DNA of 12,043 bases, from positions 1-12,043 of the forward strand of contig PLKR01000080.1 in the NCBI GenBank assembly GCA_003140655.1, in the 5' to 3' direction. Position 1 is the first letter of the stretch, and each line of letters opens with the position of its first letter. Below are positions 7,695 through 12,043 of this stretch, piece by piece. The position numbers and the translations under genes were made by a program. The notes below the pieces were generated by a model. The model did not search any database. It was not told the origin of the DNA and saw only the letters and a program-made list of their open reading frames with translations. This DNA is from Acidobacteriaceae bacterium. Its GTDB lineage: Bacteria; Acidobacteriota; Terriglobia; Terriglobales; Acidobacteriaceae.

Positions 7695-8210
7695 ATGGGG
7701 AATACTAAACCAACTCGAAAAAAGCCGAAAAACGGCGAGGCAAAAAACTCGGAGGTCAGCCAGGGTCGACATAGATTCCACTGCACGATTTGCTCCCACG
7801 CCAAGTGTGAAGAAATCGAGCAAGCATTTCTGACATGGACTAGCCCGGTCTGGATCGCCAAACAGTACGGAGTAAGCCGAGACTCCGTCTATCGTCACGC
7901 ACACGCCCTTTCCCTGTTCGACAAGCGGCGCCGGAATCTGCATTACGCCCTTGACCGAATCATCGAGAAGGCCGGAGACGTAGAGGTCAGTGCCACGGCC
8001 GTGGTGAGTGCCGTTGCAGCCTACGCCAAGATCAATGCGAATGGACAATGGGTGGAGCGAAGCGAGCACATCAACCTGAACGAACTCTTCGATCGTATGA
8101 CGCGGGAAGAGATGATGGCATACGCGGAAAATGGCACCCTGCCAGCCTGGTTTGAACACACTCTAGGTGCAACAGGTTCCGACAGTCAAGGCGGTGGAAA
8201 TGATCGCTAA
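7695..8210 (+). CDS. HTH protein, probable phage small terminase subunit
   Basis: A 171-aa protein. The basic N-terminal tail (1-28) is rich in Lys/Arg/Asn. It is followed by HCTICSHAKCEEIE (C30, C33, C38, with H29 and H35 nearby), which may form a small metal site. Next is a clear helix-turn-helix, WIAKQYGVSRDSVYRHAHAL (53-72). The remainder is helical and acidic, without TM segments. Size, an HTH resembling small-terminase or transposase-type DNA binders, and position two genes upstream of a large-terminase ATPase all point to the DNA-recognition (TerS) subunit that selects phage DNA for packaging. No family signature proves this, and a phage transcriptional regulator is the alternative. 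The start ATG at 7695 has only a weak GCGAG upstream. Its 3' end overlaps the next gene by 11 nt if that gene starts at 8200, as in a translationally coupled pair. Confidence 0.6.
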   Translation: MGNTKPTRKKPKNGEAKNSEVSQGRHRFHCTICSHAKCEEIEQAFLTWTSPVWIAKQYGVSRDSVYRHAHALSLFDKRRRNLHYALDRIIEKAGDVEVSATAVVSAVAAYAKINANGQWVERSEHINLNELFDRMTREEMMAYAENGTLPAWFEHTLGATGSDSQGGGNDR

Positions 8211-8715
8211 ACCATTGAGCAGCAAGAAAAATGCGAAATCGCAAGGTGCAACACTTCCTGGCCCTGGAGACTTCCCCATCGGCTCAGTTCAATCTCGGGC
8301 GGCCGCGAGACTTCGGTTACAGCGTGTCGGGGCCGGTGGCGAGCCGGCATTCGATTGCTTCTGCTTCCCCGAGGATGAGCGACCGTCCTTTGGCTTTCTG
8401 ATCGAGGTGGAGATCGCCAGTGAAGTGCTGTGCCCCGTTCACAACAACGAGTTCACTCCGCTATTTCACCTTTACATTGCGAAACGGTTCCGAGAGCAAC
8501 TCTGGAATGATTTGTGGACCCATCACAGTGAGCAATACCGCAAAGCATGGTTTGCCCGCTTTCCACCCGAGCTCTGGCCAGCCGTAGAAGAAGAAACCGA
8601 GTGCGGCAGCATCTTCTTGAAGCTGAAGGATGGAAGCAGACTTCTGGCTTACGAGCCAGCATGGAGGGACAGCTATACGGAAATTGAGAGGAATCGATTC
8701 GTTCTTAGCGACTAA
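8200..8715 (+). CDS. hypothetical phage protein between small and large terminase genes
   Basis: A 171-aa protein if started at ATG 8200, which overlaps the preceding gene by 11 nt (a purine-rich GGCGGTGGAA precedes it). An in-frame GTG at 8167 would add 11 residues. It is soluble and has no signal peptide. The first 30 residues are basic and Ser/Gly/Pro-rich. The body is rich in aromatic and acidic residues (FDCFCF, LWNDLWTHHSEQYRKAWF, PPELWPAVEEE), with scattered Cys and His but no spaced metal motif I trust. I recognise no family. Its place between the TerS-like and TerL-like genes suggests a packaging accessory or a conserved hypothetical of this phage group. It ends 35 nt before the terminase, and the gap carries that gene's Shine-Dalgarno. 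Its GC is the lowest in the window. Confidence 0.6.
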   Translation: MIAKPLSSKKNAKSQGATLPGPGDFPIGSVQSRAAARLRLQRVGAGGEPAFDCFCFPEDERPSFGFLIEVEIASEVLCPVHNNEFTPLFHLYIAKRFREQLWNDLWTHHSEQYRKAWFARFPPELWPAVEEETECGSIFLKLKDGSRLLAYEPAWRDSYTEIERNRFVLSD

Positions 8716-8734
8716 AGGCAAAGAAACTCACCAC

Positions 8735-8740
8735 AGGAGG
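8735..8740 (+). promoter_or_regulatory. Shine-Dalgarno of the terminase gene
   Basis: A perfect AGGAGG lies 10 nt before the ATG at 8751. It fixes the terminase start, even though phage TerL proteins often carry a longer N-terminus before Walker A. Confidence 0.7.
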
Positions 8741-8750
8741 AAAAAACACG

Positions 8751-9503
8751 ATGATTTGGGAAGCGAAAGGCGCAATGCAAAAGGCCGTCCTGGAATCTGT
8801 CGCCACGATGGTGTGCGCCGGCGGGTCTGCCGGAACGTATAAGTCCGAGACCCTGCTAGTCGACGCAGTGCAGGAGTATCAGAAGCCTAATTTCCACGGA
8901 ATACTCTTCCGCGAAAGCTTTCCCGAACTCAGCCGCGGCCTGATTCCGCGCGCCCACGCGATTTATTCGCAGATGGGTGCCACTTACAATGCGCAGGAAC
9001 ACTCCTTCCACTGGCCGTGGGGAGCGGTCACGCGCTTCGGATACTTGGGCCGCGACGAAGATGTCCACCAGCACCAAGGGCCACGTTATTCGTGGATCGG
9101 GATTGATGAGAGCACGCACATGACGGAGCCGCGCATCCGGTACATCCTCTCGCGCCTTGGTTCGACTGATCCCTCCTTGCACATCCGAATGCGTCTGGCT
9201 ACCAATCCCGGAGGCCCAGGCCATGCTCTCCACTTGCATTTGTTCCTGGGCAACCGTTGCCCGCACTGCGAGATCGGAGGGAAAGAAGCAGGGCGAATCT
9301 ACAAGGATGCAACCTGGCTCAGTGACAAGTTGCCCATCGGCTTGACCACGCAGTACATCTTCGGCAAGTGGGACCCCAATGGCTTGCTGCCGAACTATGA
9401 CAAGCAGCTCCGCACACAGGGGCAGGGTTTCGCCAAACAGTTGCTTGACGTCTGGAGATCGCGCCAGCAGTACACTGAATGCGGCGGACATCTTCGTCAC
9501 TAA
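8751..9503 (+). CDS. phage terminase large subunit, ATPase domain only (3'-truncated)
   Basis: A 250-aa frame carrying the packaging-motor ATPase of a tailed phage. Walker A is GGSAGTYKS (24-32), an adenine/arginine region follows at RESFPELSRG, Walker B is YSWIGIDE (113-120, catalytic E120), and the coupling motif is LATNPGGPGH (149-158). Full-length TerL proteins are about 430-600 aa and end in an RNase H-like nuclease. Here the nuclease is absent: terminase-like sequence fades after GFAKQLLD (about residue 232) and the last ~15 residues read through foreign sequence to a TAA inside the adjoining kinase pseudogene. A motor lacking the nuclease could not cut concatemers, so the product is probably inactive. 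The start is well supported by AGGAGG. The alternative of a stand-alone TerL ATPase is unlikely because the kinase is broken at the same point. Confidence 0.88.
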   Translation: MIWEAKGAMQKAVLESVATMVCAGGSAGTYKSETLLVDAVQEYQKPNFHGILFRESFPELSRGLIPRAHAIYSQMGATYNAQEHSFHWPWGAVTRFGYLGRDEDVHQHQGPRYSWIGIDESTHMTEPRIRYILSRLGSTDPSLHIRMRLATNPGGPGHALHLHLFLGNRCPHCEIGGKEAGRIYKDATWLSDKLPIGLTTQYIFGKWDPNGLLPNYDKQLRTQGQGFAKQLLDVWRSRQQYTECGGHLRH

Positions 9504-11777
9504 TCGAGGGCAGGCGAAGATTCTCGATTTCGGGCTGGCGAAAGTCACTCTCAAGCCGCAGAACATTGCCATGAGTGCCCCGACCATCGAATCCGAGGAA
9601 CATCTCACCAGTCCGGGCAGCGCGCTGGGAACAGTCGCCTACATGTCGCCGGAACAGGTGCGAGCTAAAGAACTGGACGCCCGCACCGACCTGTTCTCGT
9701 TCGGGGCCGTTCTCTACGAGATGTGCACGGGCACGCTTCCTTTCCGGGGCGATACGTCTGCACTCATCTTCAACTCCATACTGGAACGCGCTCCCGTAGC
9801 TCCTGTGCGGCTGAACCCCGACGTGTCTGCTGAACTAGAACGGATCATCAACAAGGCTTTGGAGAAGGATCGCAATCTGCGCTACCAGCACGCCGCCGAT
9901 ATGCGAACGGATTTGCAGCGACTCAAGCGGGACACGGAATCCGCGCGACACAGTTCTCCCGTGCCGGCTGCTCGACACTCCGCGATCCGCATGCTCGCGC
10001 GCTCACGTCCCAAACTTCTGTATGGAGCGGCGTTGGTAGTTTTCCTCGCTTTGCTTGGCTTTGGACTTCAATGGATCAAGGGGCGACAAGCTCCTGCTCT
10101 GCACAAAGCCTTGACAGAGCGCCAGTTGACGCACAATTCATCGGAGAATCGTACGCTGGGCAGCGCCATCTCGCCGGACGGAAAGTATGTTGCGTTTGTA
10201 GATTCGAAGGGCTTGCACCTGCTCACCATCGCAAGCGGGGACGTTCACGAGGTCACGCTGCCACCAGAACTGAAGCCGAATTTGTGGTCCGTCAATTGGT
10301 TTCCGGATGGCGAAAGACTACTGCTCGAAGGGAAATTCGGCTCTGAGAAAAATACCATCTGGTCGACTTCGATTTGGGGTGGCGCGCCACGAAAGCTTCG
10401 AGCCAGTGGAACGGAGCCCGCGATTTCGCCGCCGGGCACAGCAATCGCATTTGTCGACGGGAAAAGGCATGAACTGTGGGTGATGGGATCCAATGGGGAA
10501 GATCCTCACAAAATTGTGGGAAGCGAGAGTGACCTGTACGATGCTCCTGCATGGTCTCCGACGGGTGCACGGCTTGCCTATGTGAAGCTGCCGGTCGAGG
10601 GCGCCGGTTTCGGAGCCCGCCTCGACACGGTGTCGCTTAACGGCGGACCCCCCACTACGGTTTCGTCCGATCCGCGTCTCGATGCCTCGGTGGGTGGCGC
10701 GGCGCCCATGTTATGGATGCGCGATGGACGCATTGTTCTTCCGCTCGTAAAGAGCAGCAGCACGAGTGCCGGCCTGTACGCAATTATGACGGACCCGCAG
10801 ACGGGGAAATCGGATGGGAAGGCCGCTGCAATTACCCACTGGGATGGTCAATCTGCTCTTGCGATAACCGCCAGTACCGACCTCGCTCATCTGGTAGTAA
10901 CCAAGTCTCGTACCTGGATGGGAACCTATGTCGCTGAACTCAAGGGTAAAGACGGCAGTTTAGGCTCGCCTCGAAGCCTGGCCTTGAGCGATGGTGGAAA
11001 TACTGCCACCGCCTGGAGCCACGATAGCAAGACGGTTTTCTTTCTGTCCGATCGCACCGGGAAAGAACAGATATTCAAACAGCAATTGGATCAGGACAAC
11101 GCGGAACATTTGGACACCGGGCCTGCGATAGCTACGGCTGAGCCGACTCCCGATGGAGCGTGGATTCTGTACTGGTCTCAGGGTGAAGGAGCAGAGGAGC
11201 AATCGGTGCGACTCATGCGGTTCCCAGTCTCCGGCGGATCGCCTGAAGCAATCCTGAAAATACCTTTCGATGCCACAATTGATCTCCATTGCCCATCACG
11301 CGCCACCGGGTCCTGTGTTATCAGCCGCGGGGCACATGGGGAAGTGGCTTTCTACGCGCTGGATCCGGTGCACGGCCAGGGGAAAGAGCTCGCCAGAACG
11401 AAATTGCCGCAGCCTTACGACATCAACTGGAGCCTGTCCTCCGATGGATCGCGGGTCGCGATCAAGAGTAAGGACCAACTTCCCGGACGAATCCCATTGT
11501 GGATCTGGGCAAGGGAACGGAGCGGGATCTGCAACTCCCGTCAGGCTGGTCGATCTGGTATACGAGTTGGGCTGCGGATGGGAAGGCACTGTATGCGTCA
11601 GCTCAGGCGAAGGGTTTTTTTCTCGCTCGCATTGAGTTGGACGGAAAGTCCCGGGTTCTGCTCGATCGGGGCGTCAATCAATTCCTGGGTTGTCCAGTAA
11701 ACTCGCCGGACGGGCGTTATCTGGCTTTTTGCCAGCAAAATTTTGAGAGTAATGCCTGGCTGGTGGAGAATTTCTGA
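9478..11777 (+). pseudogene. Ser/Thr kinase-PD40 propeller gene, 5'-truncated and frameshifted
   Basis: Kinase resemblance starts abruptly at NAADIFVTNRGQAKILDFG, where an intact gene would read HRDxKPANIF. The glycine loop, ATP lysine and HRD loop, about 135 residues, are missing. What remains is DFG (9526-9534), GTVAYMSPEQ, the C-lobe, one TM helix (about 10015-10071) and a PD40 propeller with ISPDGKYVAF, WFPDGERLLL, SHDSKTVFFLSDRTG and others. An open frame reaches back to an ATG at 9379, but those first ~33 codons lie out of frame over the terminase. The frame ends at 11700, yet the propeller clearly continues one frame over (PIVDLGKGTERDLQLP ... NSPDGRYLAFCQQN) to TGA at 11775-11777. Restoring one C in the CCC run at 11493-11495 gives GRIPIVDLGKG and joins the frames. 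With two lesions it cannot make an active kinase. It is the only kinase here on the plus strand. Confidence 0.85.
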
Positions 11778-11793
11778 TTCCACACTAGGAATC
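11776..11793 (+). terminator. hairpin overlapping the kinase-pseudogene stop, no U-tract
   Basis: A perfect 6-bp inverted repeat, GATTCC-ACACTA-GGAATC, begins within the TGA stop codon. The position suits a 3' end, but the stem is short and the sequence after it (GTCGACCCC) lacks a T-run. I rate it a weak candidate. Confidence 0.22.
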
Positions 11794-11847
11794 GTCGACC
11801 CCACCCGTGCCTAACCTGCTTGCACAAAAATTGTCAACTGGCGCTAT

Positions 11848-11854
11848 CAGGCGT
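11848..11854. repeat. left copy of 7-bp putative target-site duplication
   Basis: CAGGCGT directly abuts the left inverted repeat and is identical to 12000-12006. The right copy is separated from the right repeat by a single A. Confidence 0.55.
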
Positions 11855-11878
11855 GGGTGTTGAAAAAGTCCAGTTTCC
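11855..11878 (+). repeat. left terminal inverted repeat of the MITE-like element
   Basis: GGGTGTTGAAAAAGTCC followed by AGTTTCC. It pairs with the right end at 15/17 outer positions plus a TTTCC inner match. Confidence 0.7.
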
Positions 11879-11976
11879 TCAAAACAGCGAAATCTTGGGG
11901 GATGGAAAATGTCTAGAAAAACCGAGAAAGTCGTTTGTAGGGCATCCTGATGCAATTTTATTTTTGCCAATTTCGT

Positions 11977-11998
11977 GGAAAGGAGTTTTTCAACAGCC
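11977..11998 (-). repeat. right terminal inverted repeat of the MITE-like element
   Basis: GGAAAGGAGTTTTTCAACAGCC has the reverse complement GGCTGTTGAAAAACTCC followed by TTTCC, matching the left end. Confidence 0.7.
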
Positions 11999-11999
11999 A

Positions 12000-12006
12000 C
12001 AGGCGT
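12000..12006. repeat. right copy of 7-bp putative target-site duplication
   Basis: CAGGCGT, identical to 11848-11854. One extra A (11999) lies between it and the inverted repeat, so the true duplication could be 8 bp with one changed base, or the element may end at 11999. Confidence 0.55.
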
Positions 12007-12009
12007 TTA

Positions 12010-12043
12010 CACTCAAAACCCCCATCGCCGGGGTCAATGAGTG
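12010..12043. other. two-step inverted repeat at window edge
   Basis: The outer arms CACTCA (12010-12015) and TGAGTG (12038-12043) enclose inner arms CCCC (12019-12022) and GGGG (12030-12033). On the minus strand the inner stem is followed by GTTTTGAG, faintly terminator-like for a gene entering from the right. The window ends here, so the structure may be incomplete. Confidence 0.3.

Larger units (their letters stand above)
7473..9477. mobile_element. degraded prophage / integrated-element remnant (packaging module)
   Basis: The block is bounded on the left by the tRNA-Asp att footprint and on the right by an abrupt join to a kinase pseudogene. Between them, all on the plus strand, are a headless ORF, a small-terminase-like HTH protein, an unknown protein and a large-terminase ATPase domain. 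This order is typical of the start of a tailed-phage packaging module. GC is lower than in the flanking kinases. Integrase, portal, capsid and tail genes are all missing from the window, so the element is truncated or lies partly elsewhere. The right boundary is placed by loss of terminase resemblance and onset of kinase resemblance, uncertain by about 40 nt. Confidence 0.65.
11855..11998. mobile_element. MITE-like non-autonomous transposable element (144 bp)
   Basis: The ends are inverted repeats. The left end GGGTGTTGAAAAAGTCC and the reverse complement of the right end, GGCTGTTGAAAAACTCC, agree at 15 of 17 positions. The match resumes after a 2-nt gap with TTTCC on both sides, giving a repeat of about 22-24 bp. 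The interior is AT-richer than the surroundings and has no ORF, so it cannot encode a transposase and would need one in trans. It is flanked by CAGGCGT on both sides. GGCTGTTGAAAAA-type ends are familiar from bacterial insertion sequences, but I cannot name the family with certainty. It lies 77 nt beyond the kinase pseudogene. Confidence 0.72.

Noticed and set aside
9379..9477. ATG at 9379 as a true start creating a designed terminase-kinase fusion protein
   Set aside because: The first ~33 codons are out of frame with the terminase and read as nonsense. The kinase part lacks the N-lobe and HRD loop, so this is a broken gene and not a functional fusion.
7473..9503. Novel anti-phage defence island or other undescribed system between the att site and the kinases
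   Set aside because: The genes present fit a phage packaging module; no nuclease, toxin, reverse transcriptase, NTPase-effector pair or defence-specific domain is visible, and the kinases belong to the normal acidobacterial repertoire.
8856..9608. Minus-strand 250-aa ORF opposite the terminase and crossing the joint
   Set aside because: Antisense shadow. It crosses the terminase-kinase junction, so it cannot be an ancestral gene, and it has no recognisable domain.
1..12043. CRISPR array, riboswitch or rRNA
   Set aside because: I saw no regularly spaced direct repeats, no conserved riboswitch core and no rRNA-like sequence on either strand.

Overview
The window looks like chromosomal DNA of an Acidobacteriota member, probably of the soil Terriglobia type. 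This is an inference from style: GC-rich genes, several very large transmembrane Ser/Thr kinases side by side, and two of them carrying TolB/PD40 propeller sensors. No ribosomal or other phylogenetic marker is present.

Left half (about 1-7240) is ordinary chromosome with everything on the minus strand. It holds a zinc-ribbon Ser/Thr kinase with a multi-pass membrane tail (125-2827), a Ser/Thr kinase with a single TM segment and a PD40 propeller (3083-5701), and a CstB-like persulfide dioxygenase/rhodanese fusion (5849-7240). The kinases are membrane signalling proteins. The CstB-like enzyme detoxifies persulfide sulfur. Gaps of roughly 150-255 bp suggest separate transcription units.

The middle (7473 to about 9477) is a foreign block. 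It opens with a 45-nt 3' piece of a tRNA-Asp(GUC) gene on the minus strand, running from the anticodon loop to an encoded CCA. This is the usual footprint of a tRNA-targeting integrase. The geometry places the integrated element to the right of the fragment, and phage packaging genes are there on the plus strand: a decapitated ORF, a small-terminase-like HTH protein, an unknown protein and the ATPase half of a large terminase subunit. GC is visibly lower here: I counted 27/60 at 8461-8520 against 43/60 at 2461-2520.

At about 9477 the terminase breaks off and runs into a plus-strand kinase/PD40 gene lacking its N-lobe and catalytic loop. That gene also has a one-base frameshift near 11494, so it is a pseudogene (about 9478-11777). 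The junction means a deletion, an illegitimate recombination or an assembly chimera.

The right edge holds a 144-bp MITE-like element (11855-11998) with about 22-bp terminal inverted repeats and a 7-bp flanking repeat, then a hairpin at the very end. I found no CRISPR array, intact tRNA, rRNA, integrase or defence system. The points most worth checking are the att footprint with its decayed prophage, the terminase-kinase junction, and the MITE.
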